Shown here: piece by piece, positions 1 through 9,789 of the stretch
Layout of the letters: every line of letters starts with the position of its first letter
Position numbering within the stretch: position 1 is the stretch's first letter
Assembly: GCA_017163975.1 (NCBI GenBank)
Contig: JAFFSR010000351.1
Coordinates: 3,121,501-3,185,500 of the forward strand
Direction of reading: 5' to 3'
DNA: 64,000 nucleotides
Origin: Anastatus disparis
Lineage: Eukaryota > Arthropoda > Insecta > Hymenoptera > Eupelmidae
Translations under genes and position numbers: made by a program
Notes under the pieces: model-generated
Seen by the model: only the letters and a program-made list of their open reading frames with translations
What the model was told of the DNA's origin: nothing
Database searches by the model: none

Positions 1-347
1 TTTCTTAACAGCTTCAGACATAGATTCTTCTGCCACTTGTTCACATACTTCACTAAGTTGATCATTAATAACATTGGACGCTGACTGTGCAACTGGCTTT
101 GGCAAATTATAACACAAAAATTAGATAAGCCAGCAAGTCCATGGCCAAGTGCACGAACAGCAAGAACACTACGTCTATTCACTTCACATGCGTTATTCAT
201 AACACCCACTCTCTTGCTAGAGTTTATAGATGCTAATTCACCACAAGAATGACAAATCCCATCAATTTGAAATCCTAGTCTTTGGAAAGAAGATTTAATA
301 AATTGTATTTGATTATGGCACACATTACAGCATATAATTTTTTAACT
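1..347 (-). pseudogene. Mutator-like (MULE) transposase fragment
   Basis: Read on the minus strand, 331 down to about 125 gives a peptide with paired CxxC-type cysteines (CNVCHNQ, then ICHSCGE), followed by EVNRRSVLAVRALGHGLAG and LSNFC. This resembles the Mutator-like transposase domain common in arthropod genomes, which usually reads E(I/V)NRR..A.R.LG.GLAG...FC. After LSNFCVI the frame shifts by one and continues as LPKPVAQSASNVINDQL to the window edge. The copy is therefore broken and also truncated by the left boundary. Upstream it ends near 347, where another dispersed repeat begins. The family name rests on motif recall; a profile search against the Pfam Mutator transposase domain would settle it. 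Confidence 0.62.
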
Positions 348-620
348 GACTTCAAAAAGCAGGAGGTTCTCAATTCGACTGAATTTTTTTTAAATTTTTT
401 TATTTTTTTTATTTTTTTTTTATGTCTGTTACCTCATAACTCCGTCATTTCTTAACCGATTCGAAAAAACTTTTTCTTATCTGATAGAGAATGTCTGCTG
501 GAAGGTCCCATACGTGTCCTATAATTATTGGGCCAATATTCGGTTTGTATGACCCAATTATCAAATTAAGAAAAAAACCGGGTGTTTTGCTTTCTCATTT
601 ACCTCCCTTATACTTTGCCT
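348..620. repeat. Dispersed repeat beginning ACTGACTTCAAAAAG
   Basis: This stretch has no gene. It begins ACTGACTTCAAAAAGCAGG and continues through a T-rich run to text resembling a dispersed repeat familiar from many insect genomes (GTTACCTCATAACTCCGTC). It separates the Mutator fragment from the retrotransposon. The same CCGACTTC core occurs at the ends of the palindromic MITE at 2630-3005, so the two may belong to one family. Confidence 0.4.
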
Positions 621-671
621 ACTCTCTCTCCCTCTCTCTCTCTTTCTCTCTCTCTCTCTTTGATTCTCTCC
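621..671 (+). repeat. CT-rich microsatellite
   Basis: An imperfect (CT)n run directly precedes recognisable reverse transcriptase sequence. An 8-bp TACTCTCT at 620-627 is repeated at 2299-2306, just after the (TCAA)n tail of element A. It may be the target-site duplication, although it lies in simple sequence. Confidence 0.7.
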
Positions 672-1899
672 AGACAGGTTTTCGAAGGTCAAATAGCACT
701 CAAACAGCACTCTTAAAGCTTTTGGAAGATGTCCGTCTTGCGATTGACAAGAGAATGATAACTGTACTACTCTTATTTGACTTTTCAAAAACCTTCGACA
801 CAGTATCTCATTTGCGTCTTCTTCACAAAATTCGTTCTCTTAATTCCTCAGATACGGTTATACGCTGGTTTGCGTCTTATTTAAGGAATAGGTACTACTC
901 TGTTCCTGATCTAGAGAACCAAATTGGGGATTGGATCACGTGTTCGGCTGGTGTGCCACAGGGTAGTGTTCTTGGTCCATTATTGTTCTCAATATTCATC
1001 AATGATCTTTCTTTGAGCCTGAATAAGGCTAAACATATTCTTTTTGCTGACGATCTCCAGCTTTATCACTCGTTTCCACCGGCAAATTTGGAGAAGGAGA
1101 TTGACCTCGTGAACCATGAGGTTGCTGCTGTGGTCAAGTGGGCGAATGAAAATGAACTCACTTTGAATCCTACCAAGATGCAGGCTATGTTCTTGGGCAG
1201 TGAACAATTTATGACTAGAATTGATCGACTGTCATGCCCACCTATTCTTCTAAATGGCGTATCCATTTCTTACACAGATATCGTTAAAAACTTGGGAGTC
1301 TGGATTACCAGTACATTAAACTGGAACAGACAAGTTAACTCGATAGTTGGTCGAATCTTTGGTACTCTGCAGTTTCTTAAGTTTCATAGACATGCATTAT
1401 CCAGAAAGTGCTTGAACTGGTTGAGGCGTTAATCTTCCCGATTCTTGACTACTGTTGTGTGGTTTATGATGATCTTCCTCAAATTCTGAATCTTAAACTT
1501 CATCGTGCGCTTAATGCGTGTGTCAGATTCGTATTCGGTAATATTGGAAGACAGGATAGGGTCACTCGTTTTCGCCTTGAACTTGGTTGGATATCGGTTA
1601 AAAATAGGCGGCTCTACTTTAAAATGGCACTAGCCCATGCTATTGTGTCTTATCAAAATCCACCATATTTAGCTTCCAAGTTCCTCCGTGCAAACATAGA
1701 TACAGAGGTCAGGCCATCAAATAGACTTCCTGCGAGAATGCTCATTTGCCCGGTTGTACGCACTGCTGCGATGTTAAATTCTTTTGTCTCCACAGCATCT
1801 AACTTCATAAATAATAATGTCAATCTATTTCCTGGTTTTGGAGCTGGGTTGACCTGGGTTGTTAAAACGAGACTAATGAGCAAGTTCCTTAATGATTAG
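671..1899 (+). pseudogene. Non-LTR retrotransposon A, reverse transcriptase (5'-truncated, frameshifted)
   Basis: The reading frame covering 671-1432 encodes a reverse transcriptase. It begins in the fingers with TGFRRSNSTQTALLKLL, then LLLFDFSKTFDTVSH (motif A), AGVPQGSVLGPLLFSIFIND (motif B) and LFADDLQLYHS (motif C, catalytic FADD). A 1-base frameshift near 1400-1410 moves the frame to 1408-1899, which holds the thumb and C-terminal region (LNLKLHRALNACVRFVFGN, LELGWISVKNRR) and ends with TAG at 1897-1899. The motif order and C-terminal tail fit the Jockey/CR1-like group of non-LTR elements. There is no endonuclease domain or ORF1, so the copy is 5'-truncated. The open frame extends upstream to 491, but residues before 671 are repeat and microsatellite. 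The frameshift makes it inactive. Confidence 0.88.
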
Positions 1900-2300
1900 C
1901 GCACTGAGTGGTATGGCACGTTGGATGCTTGAAGAGCGTTGTCTATGTATATAAGCTATGCTCTACTACAGTTTTAAAATGTAGTCCTTAATAGTTGCTT
2001 TTTGTGCTGATACGAAAGTGACAATGGTAAAAATGTTACATAGATTTATTGTTGACCTTTATTTCAAATTTAATTACTTTACTTTCATCTTTATGTGATA
2101 AACTTAATTGTCTACTTATAATAGTAATCTAATTATAGAATAATTTCTATTTTGGTTTATATCGAGTCATATAAAATAAATATCTAATATGCTTATCTTA
2201 TAATCTTTTACATATTGTGTATATAATTTGTAATTACGTATGGGCCATACGGGGTTGAACCCCATGGCCTGAAATAAAAGTATCAATCAATCAATCAATA
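1900..2300 (+). other. 3' end of non-LTR element A
   Basis: This is AT-rich 3' untranslated sequence after the RT stop. At 2243-2269 is a clean stem-loop (GGCCATACGGGG / CCCCATGGCC), followed by AATAAA at 2273-2278 and a (TCAA)n tail at 2281-2300. A terminal hairpin with a short microsatellite tail is a typical non-LTR 3' end recognised by the element's own RT during target-primed reverse transcription. Confidence 0.75.
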
Positions 2301-2629
2301 CTCTCTTACCTAAGCTTGAATATGTATACATGCACACATGACGACACTGTGCTGTTGAGCCTTCTTTCTTTCCTGCTATATATTGCTTGGTGGTGTACTA
2401 ATGCATGCGTTATGAATTAATAATGAAAGTTTAATGTAATTAGTGGGTCTACCTATATTTGCGTTTTTAGTAAGGGGGTTCACTAGAAGATAGAAAATAA
2501 AAATTTTTTAACAAAAACAAACAATTTAAAAAATTTTTAATAAATAAAAACCGACTTTAAAAGTATCGAATAAAAACAAAATTTTTTACAAAAAATAAGA
2601 TTTTAAAAACATTGCACTAAAAAATGACA

Positions 2630-3005
2630 AAAAATTTTTAACAAAAAAAAAACCGACTTCAAAAAATGCACTAAAAAGTAACAAATAATTTATTATCTTT
2701 AGAAATCATACAAATAATTGGTAAAATACAATTTCAGAAGTCGGCGTCTAATTCTAAATCTGTGGTGCGTAAGCAGAACGACTTAGTCCATTTTTTCAAA
2801 AATAACGTTCACATTCATTGTTCAAAAATAACGTTTACATTTATTGTTAAAAAATAACGTTTACATTCATTGAGGAATCAGACGCTGACTTCTAAAATTG
2901 TATTTTACCAATTATTTGTATGATTTCTAAAAATAATAAATTATTTGTTACTTTTTAGTGCATTTTTTGAAGTCGGTTTGTTTTTTGTTAAAAATTTTTT
3001 TTCAA
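2630..3005. mobile_element. Palindromic MITE with AACCGACTTC arms
   Basis: The left arm (about 2630-2745) and right arm (about 2880-3005) are inverted copies: ACCGACTTCAAAAAATGCAC on the left mirrors GTGCATTTTTTGAAGTCGGT on the right. The match continues through ACAAATAATT to AAGTCGGCGTC / GACGCTGACTTC. The arms are about 105-115 bp and the loop holds a 26-bp tandem repeat. Upstream, 2480-2630 contains further degenerate AACCGACTTT-type units. No coding capacity. It lies between the two Mutator-like segments. Confidence 0.75.
2797..2874. repeat. 26-bp tandem repeat, three units
   Basis: Three consecutive 26-bp units carry the core AAAAATAACGTTTACATTC in the loop of the palindromic MITE, starting at 2797, 2823 and 2849. 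Units differ at only a few positions. Confidence 0.85.
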
Positions 3006-3274
3006 TTTCAGGAAATAGAATGTTGATATTAACAATTTTATTTTTTGCCCTGGAACTTATAAATCCTATTCTTTTCAGTTTAGAAAAAAAAAGAAGTAGA
3101 GGGTCTACTTCTCTTAGCTTCAGGAGAATTTTTTTCACTCCTAGCAAGAAATTTCCTGGGTTTCTTTTTAGATCTTCCTGTAGATCGTTTTCTATCTTGA
3201 TGTTGGTTAACAAATTTGCCTCTTGTATCTCTTTGATTATTCAACATTTTTGAGGTCAATAATCCTAATGTCAA
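3006..3274 (-). pseudogene. Lys/Arg-rich protein remnant, possibly the Mutator element N-terminus
   Basis: On the minus strand, 3274-3080 encodes a Lys/Arg-rich peptide (DRKRSTGRSKKKPRKFLAR, then SEKNSPEAKRSRPSTS). A shift of frame continues as KLKRIGFISSRAKNK down to about 3010, where the palindromic MITE starts. A basic low-complexity N-terminus would be typical of Mutator-like proteins, and this lies upstream of the fragment at 1-347 on the same strand with only later insertions between. The link is inference. It could equally be an unrelated exon. Confidence 0.3.
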
Positions 3275-4242
3275 TTCAAGCTCTTAACGCTTTGAATACA
3301 CTTTTTATTTAGATAAACGTAGAATTTCAGGCGCATTTAAAAAATAAGAAATAACTCGCGAACGTGTAATTTATTAAAAATTAATAATTTTATGTAAATT
3401 AAACCTCAAAACCTACTAATATTTTTTTAAATGCACTTTAAATAAACAAACTTACTGTAAACTGACCATACAATCAGCTGAGACTGACTGTAATGCAGCG
3501 AAATGATATGAGGCCAAAGCGCGAACGCGCGATATTTAAATTGATAAAAAATTATATGAATAACTATGTCATACTTGTTTCCTAACTAAATTAAAACGGA
3601 ATAAAATATCGATGTAAGACTTTTTAGAGCTTAAATCAAGATAAATATTTTGTTAGAATTAAAAAAATAAACTTTTTTTTTTAACTAAACCTAAAAAAAA
3701 TCAATAAAAATTTAAAAAATATAATTTAAAATAATTGTTAAAATTTTTTAAATTTGTAAAAATTATATTATAGACTTAATAAATAAAAACAAAATTAAAT
3801 CTCTTAAAAAAAACATTTTGGAGATCAATTAATGATTTATGAATTATTAAATCAAGCAATAAGAAAATAATTTCTTATAGTGTTTAAATAAGATTAGCTG
3901 AAAATTCGAGAAAAATCTCAAAATAGCAAAATTAACAAAAAAATCTATTAAAAGTTTATCCTACTAATTTCTTCATAAAAACGAAACCAAATGAGATAGG
4001 GTGAAAAAACTTTTTAAAGCTTATTCTACAGTGAATTTTCTATAAAAAAAGCAATAAACCTAAATTCGATGGTGGGGCCGGAAAAAAAGTGTTTTGTGCC
4101 CTTAATAAAATTATTATTAATACGTTCAATTCTTAACAATTTTTACATAAATGACAATCCATATGAATACGAACACACGTACATATGAATGTGTAATTAA
4201 GGTTACATGAATGTTATTTATGAAGAATTGTGTACAAATAAA
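3275..4242. other. AT-rich spacer, no feature seen
   Basis: Very AT-rich sequence with frequent A- and T-runs and no open frame or recognisable motif. A short GC-richer patch at about 3465-3535 (ATCAGCTGAGACTGACTG, CGCGAACGCGCG) has no partner that I could find. Confidence 0.5.
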
Positions 4243-5302
4243 GAGTATAGCCGAATAAGTATGTGCGACTGGCCTTAACTCGGATTTCCCTGGAACTTTG
4301 CTTATTCTTTTGACTTGTCAAAAAATTAAGATCCTTAAAGTTTCAGATCCCTAGGCTCAAAATTGGCCTCATAACCTCAAAAACGTGTTTTTTTTGTTTT
4401 TTCGTTATAATTAGGTGAATTCCTAATGGCTCTCCAAAATTCCAAACTGAGGTGAAAGACGGTAAAACGCATATATTTAGTGACTATATAGAACCTTACG
4501 AGCCTCAGCCATAACCTAAAAATACTTTTGAAAATTTCAAAATGGCCTGTACATTAATTGTATTAATGCATTTTTATTTCTGGCTTCTAAAAAATTTTCT
4601 TTTCATAAAATCTATCATTCATAATTTTTGTGAAACTGTAGGAATGGTGGAAAGTATCTAAAATATCAATAAACTAAAAATTTTAAAGATTAATGGCGTT
4701 TTAGAGGCTTAATTGCATTTAGATCATGAAAATAACACAGAAAACACGTTCAGCGACCCAAAAAAACCCCTAAATATTGATATTTAGTCGGATTTATGTC
4801 ATATTCATCCATAAAATATGAGAATAAGCTTAAAAAAATCGTTTTTCGACTAAAAAGACTCCTGTATTTTTTTTATTACCATCCTAAACTATAATTTCAC
4901 CACGTCTTTTTTAATTAACCTTAAAAATTTATTCACTGACCAATAACCTTCTTGATACTGTTTGTTAATCTTATTCAGTACGATTTTTGGCCAAAAGATA
5001 TGAAATTAAGCTCAAAATATTCACTTAGTGACTAAAAATGACCTCAACTATCATTTTTCTGTCATATTTAAAACAACGTATTGGACAAAAAATATAGTGG
5101 AGGATTCTAAGAACTTCTGACTGAGATTGTTTATATTGTTCTGTGCGATATTTTGTCAAGCACCACCAAAATATCGCCAAATAATACGCCTAGTCAGCAA
5201 AAATATTGCATGTTGTGCTACAGTATGATTTAAAAGTAATTATCATTAAAATATTAATGTAATATTACTAAAACATTTTCTCAGTTTAAAGATATATTTT
5301 AA

Positions 5303-5686
5303 GAGCAGGCCAAACTATCTGTCCTGGTCTTATAGTGTTTTTCATCATTTATATAAATACCATTGGTTGTAATACTAAAAAAATGGCATCCGCCGATAGA
5401 TACTAGTATAATAGGTAAATTTTATGAAAAAAAAAACAAAATAATTTTATCACATGGTTTTTGAATAATATGAGACCTACTGGAAATCTAAAATATAACC
5501 TATCTTTTTTGGTAGGTCTCATATTATTTAAAAACTACATGATACAATTATTTTGTTCTGATTATAAAATTTAACCATTATACTAGTATCTAGCGGGGGC
5601 TACCATTTTTTTCGTGTCATAGCCAATGGTGTTCACATAAATGATGAAAAATACTATTAGACAATGACAGATAGTTCAGCCTCTTC
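5303..5686. mobile_element. 384-bp TTAA-flanked palindromic MITE
   Basis: TTAA at 5299-5302 and at 5687-5690 flank a 384-bp palindrome. Its left end GAGCAGGCCAAACTATCTG mirrors a right end reading ATAGTTCAGCCTCTTC. Internal sequence continues the symmetry around the centre (GAGACCTACTGG / GGTAGGTCTC). The second FB1 copy has the uninterrupted site at 61572-61575 (ATATATTTTAAGGAAG), which proves the boundaries and the TTAA duplication. TTAA targets fit the piggyBac or Kolobok superfamilies; the GAG start favours Kolobok, tentatively. Confidence 0.88.
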
Positions 5687-5747
5687 TTAAGGCAATATTT
5701 TTAGTGGCATGCTAAGCTTGTGTTGGAGTACAAGCAAGCAGGTTAAC

Positions 5748-5811
5748 CCCACACAGCATAAAGCGTTTGAAATATTTCCGAAATATTTCAAAACATTTCA
5801 TGCTGTGCGGG
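5748..5811. mobile_element. 64-bp mini-hairpin CCCACACAGCAT
   Basis: A perfect-looking hairpin with ends CCCACACAGCAT and ATGCTGTGCGGG and an inner AAATATTTCCGAAATATTT. Its ends and interior resemble the 2.6-kb fold-back element at 55052-57691 (CCCACATAGCAT, AATATTTC-rich interior). It is also present in the second FB1 copy at about 61641-61703, so it was in the FB1 ancestor. Confidence 0.6.
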
Positions 5812-6937
5812 AGAGCTCTGTAGTTTATATTTGTTAGTGTTACAGAAGATGTAGTTTCTGATTATTAATGAGAAATCATGCCCTGGTAAGAATCTCATTC
5901 TTTACGGTAATAACTGTTTGAATTGAAAAATAAAAACAATGATTACATAACACAAGAAAATAACGATAATTTACAAAAATATGCACATTTAGGCAATATG
6001 AAACTGAAAATTAATTAGTTTGCTATTTTAGTTGATAACGAAAAAAATATTATCTTTATTAAACTTGAAATATAATTTAATTATTAAAAAATTAAGAATA
6101 CGACAGAAAAATGATAGTTGAGGTCATTTTTAGTCACTAAGTGAATATTTTGAGGTTAATTCCATATCTTTCGGCCAACAATCGTACTGAATAAGATTAA
6201 CAATCAGTATCAAGGAGGTTATTGGTCAGTGAATAAATTTTTAAGGTCACTTTGAAAAAGACGTGATGAAATTATAGTTTAGGATGGTAATAAAAAGACT
6301 ACAGAAGTCTTTCTGGTCAAAAAATGATTTTTTTAAACTTATTCTCGTATTTTATGGATGAATATGATATAAATCCGCCATAATATCAATATTTAGGGTT
6401 TTTCTGGGTCGCTGAACGTGTTTTTGGTGTTATTTTCATGATCAGAATGCAATTAAGCCTGTAAAACGCCATAAATCTTTAAAATTTTCAGTTTTTGGAT
6501 ATTTTAGGTACTTGTCACCATTCCTACAGTTCAGCCAAAATTATAAATGATAGATTTTATAAAAAGAAAATTTTTTAGAAGCCAAAAATGAAAAAGCCAA
6601 AAAAAAAATTAATACAACTAATGTACAGGCCATTTTTAAATTTTCAAAAGTATTTTTAAGTTATGGTTAAGGCTCGTAAGGTTCTATATAGTCACTAAAT
6701 ATATGCGCTTCACTGTCCTCTTTTACCTCGATTTGTAATTTTTGAGAACCATTAGAAATTCACCTTATTATAACGAAAAAACAAAAAAACACGTTTTTTG
6801 AGGTTATAAAGCCAATTTTGAGCCTAGGGATCTGAAATTTTTAGGATCTTAGTTTTTCGACAAGACAAAAGAATGAGCAAAGTTCCAGGGAAATCCGAGT
6901 TAAGGCCATTTTCACATACTTATTCGGCAATACTCTT

Positions 6938-8889
6938 TTTAAATACTAATGTATTTTCATGAAATTAATTTAAGTACTTTATTCTCTGAATGATATTTGA
7001 ATAAAACTTCAATTGAATAAATTATATTATACGATTATATACAAATGTATTTAATTGTTCATCAAATTAAATGATTATTCATTAAATATATTATTCTTAC
7101 ATATATATCACACAAATAATAATTACAATGGATGATAGTTAAATAAAAATAAAAACGAAATTTGTTTTTAAGTACACTGAAAAATGTACGGGAACTCTCC
7201 GTTACCGCAGCGTAGTGTCGCTGTACGAAACGCACATTCGTCTGCATGTTTTAAAATTTAGGACCGTTGATATACCTTTTTAAGCGAGTATATGTATAAA
7301 CAACTGAAACGCGACGACGTACCAAGTCAGGGGTGATACAGAAAGTTTGATGTTCTGAATGCCACAGTTATGGATATTATGCCAGCGACTGGAAATCTGA
7401 CAGTAAAAGGAGACAAGAAAATTATGTAAAATACAACAGAGAAAAATATCAAAAAGAAGGCAATTCCAACCAATAAAATCTTGAAACGAGAAGACTAATG
7501 AACAGAGTGCTGACAGTGGTACGATAGAACATTTGACAAATTTAAAGTTGATTTTCAAGACATTTGTTAAACAATTGGACGAAATCCAATGTGCAAATAA
7601 AGACAGCAGTGCAAATCTTAAAATGAGGTTAACCTCAAAATAACCTTGAAAATGAGGTTCAAGGTCAAATCAAAGGTCACTATCGGATACCTCGTGAAAA
7701 GTTACTCCAAGAACGACCTGACGAACTTCACCTGATTGAAAAAGTTATCAACTTTGGGAATTTCTTAGGTGTACTTTTTGGATACGCTGAATAATTGGTA
7801 GTTATTATATATTAAAGTAAAACTACCTTTTTCTACAGTTCTTGGCTCCTACGGATCACATTTTTTCGTAATAACAATAGCAATTCTTATTGATTGTTAT
7901 ATAATGAGTAGTCATCATATACAAGCACTTTTCTCGGGCCTCATTTTTGGGTCTTATTTACGCTTTAGTATATGTATTTCTCTCTTCATCTATGTTTTAC
8001 TATATTTTGTTTCATTATCTTTTTTTCACACTCTATTCTTTCCTTCTTCATTTTTCTTCTACCCTCTCCATCTTTAGCTTCCCTTCTCAATTTTCTCTTT
8101 CCTTTAAAGTATGGACTTCAATTATGATATAATATTAAAGTCTACACTTGAGTAGCTTCGAAACAAAAGAGAACATTTTTTGTTGACAGGGCATCTCTAA
8201 ATGCAGCTAAATTTAATTCAATCAGCTAATTTTTAACTGACGTTTTGTCAAATTTTATCTAAATTTTGTAGAATTGAACTGACTTTATGAATAAATTCAG
8301 CTAATTTTCAGGTAAATTTATCCTACTTCTGCTTCGTTTTATTTAACTTTTAGCTAACTTTTGTACAACTTTCAGCTATTTTTTGGCCAACTTTTAGCTA
8401 ACTTGTAGCTTTTATTTCAACTAAATTTCAGCTATTTTATAGCTAATTGGAGCCCCGATTGATTGTTATACACGGCGGCAACGTCGGTAACGATGGCGAA
8501 AACTTTTTATAATATAAAGAGATATGGATCTTTATATTATATATATAATATAGTTATGTATTATATATATAATATAGAAATATAATATAGTTTTTAAAAA
8601 AATTTAGTCGATGACCCTCCATATCTTACCCATAGAACTCTTATTTTCCACAAAATTTAATAACACACATTTTCTACTCATTTTACACTCATTTTCTACC
8701 TTTTCTCAACTGTAGATCGCACCCAACAAAAATAACTGCTGATACCCAAGTAAAGATACTTGAGTTCCAAGTTATACTCAATACTGAAATCACGGTTATG
8801 AATTCGAATCTTATAGACGAATCTCAATCGTGTGAATACTGAAGATTAGCAAGTTCTAACCTTAATCTTGAGTTTGCACATGCGCACAC
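6938..8889. other. AT-rich intergenic stretch, no gene supported
   Basis: No coding signal. Minor features are a short palindromic AT block at about 8525-8585 (TATATATAATATAG), a loosely repeated TTTTAGCTAACTTT motif at about 8200-8450, and AGGTTAACCTCA-type phrases near 7625-7680. Open frames in 7062-8132 are short, AT-rich and show no domain. Confidence 0.5.
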
Positions 8890-9002
8890 AGAGAAAGGAA
8901 AATACCTAAAAAAATGTACAACCTATATTAGTACATCTTTCAACGCGTGTTATCCCAAAAATTATTTGGTATAGTACCGAATTTTTCCATACTACCGAAC
9001 AA
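8890..9002 (-). mobile_element. Partial copy of the CACGG-type element
   Basis: The order AAAGGAAAATACCT, AATGTACAACCTATATTAGTACAT, ...GGTATAGTACCGAATTTTTCC is the reverse complement of the right end of the element at 24801-25902. It is a solo end fragment with no second terminus found nearby. Confidence 0.6.
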
Positions 9003-9231
9003 AACTCCTTTATTCTTCTTTAAAGAAATTGTTCTGAGGCTATTTGATCGCGTTCACTTGTCACTTTAAATTTATAAAAAAAGAGAGAAAATAAAATTAT
9101 TTTGATAGTTTATATATATTTGCTTTAAAATTTTGTTATCAATGTTATTGTTATTATAATTTTTTTATTTTTTATTTAATAATAATTATTTTGATAAAAT
9201 GTTAATATTTCAATAAGACACAAAATAATAG

Positions 9232-9384
9232 AAAATTAACTATTACAATTCTCAAAACACTATCACTTCCTGGGCCTCCATGAAAATGTGACGTCTGCTT
9301 AGTGAAAATCTTTGAAAAGCCTGAATATTCCTATTCAATAGCTTTTTTTATGTTTTGAGAATTATAACAATCAAATAGTTAAAT
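9232..9384. repeat. Short inverted repeat
   Basis: TTAACTATTACAATTCTCAAA near 9235 is mirrored by TTTTGAGAATTATAACAATC near 9352. Arms are about 25 bp and the loop about 100 bp. Probably a small MITE; no target duplication resolved. Confidence 0.5.
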
Positions 9385-9406
9385 GAAGCGTTTTAGTTAT
9401 ATACAC

Positions 9407-9547
9407 CATTTGGAAGTAAGAAGGATGAATACGTGGCGAGTTTGTTGCAAGGACAGTAGACAGTCGAGGGCACGTGAAGCGTGCCTGAGATTGACTGCTG
9501 TTTGAGCAACAAATTCGCCCCGTATTCATTTTTCTTACTTCCAAATG
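9407..9547. mobile_element. Hairpin MITE ATTTGGAAGTAAG
   Basis: Arms of about 60 bp (ATTTGGAAGTAAGAAGGATG ... GACAGTAGACAGTC and its inverted copy ending TTTTTCTTACTTCCAAAT) surround a loop of about 20 bases containing GGCACGTGAAGCGTGCC, itself self-complementary. Imperfect arms show several mismatches. Open frames here are produced by the palindrome and are not genes. Confidence 0.75.
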
Positions 9548-9789
9548 ACGTAGATAATTTTATGTCGTTGTTGCAGGTATGAGGGACTATAAAATTATAA
9601 ATGTACAAATTAGCAATCCTTCTTTCTTTTGATTAGAATTTGAATAAACGTATATGAACAGTGTAGACGTGGATCGTCTGCAAAACCGTTATTGATGTGT
9701 CAAAAATTTGACAAGCTTACCATGCATATCACGCACATTTTATATTTAATGTTTTTCTTCACTGTCTCACTTTCACTATAATTATTATT

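Larger units (their letters stand above)
4243..6937. mobile_element. Fold-back element FB1, copy 1
   Basis: The element starts AGAGTATAGCCGAATAAG and ends with the inverted match CTTATTCGGCAATACTCT. The arms run about 4243-5067 and 6095-6937 and are inverted copies for roughly 830 bp, diverged at scattered sites. The ~1-kb loop contains a nested TTAA MITE (5303-5686) and a 64-bp mini-hairpin (5748-5811). No protein coding is visible, so it must be non-autonomous. A second copy occupies 60508-63447 and interrupts the copia integrase. Superfamily unknown: flanks do not give an obvious target-site duplication. Confidence 0.8.

Noticed and set aside
7062..8132. Three open frames of 61-92 codons
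   Set aside because: Hydrophobic or Phe/Leu-rich products from T-rich strands; no start context or similarity to support them.
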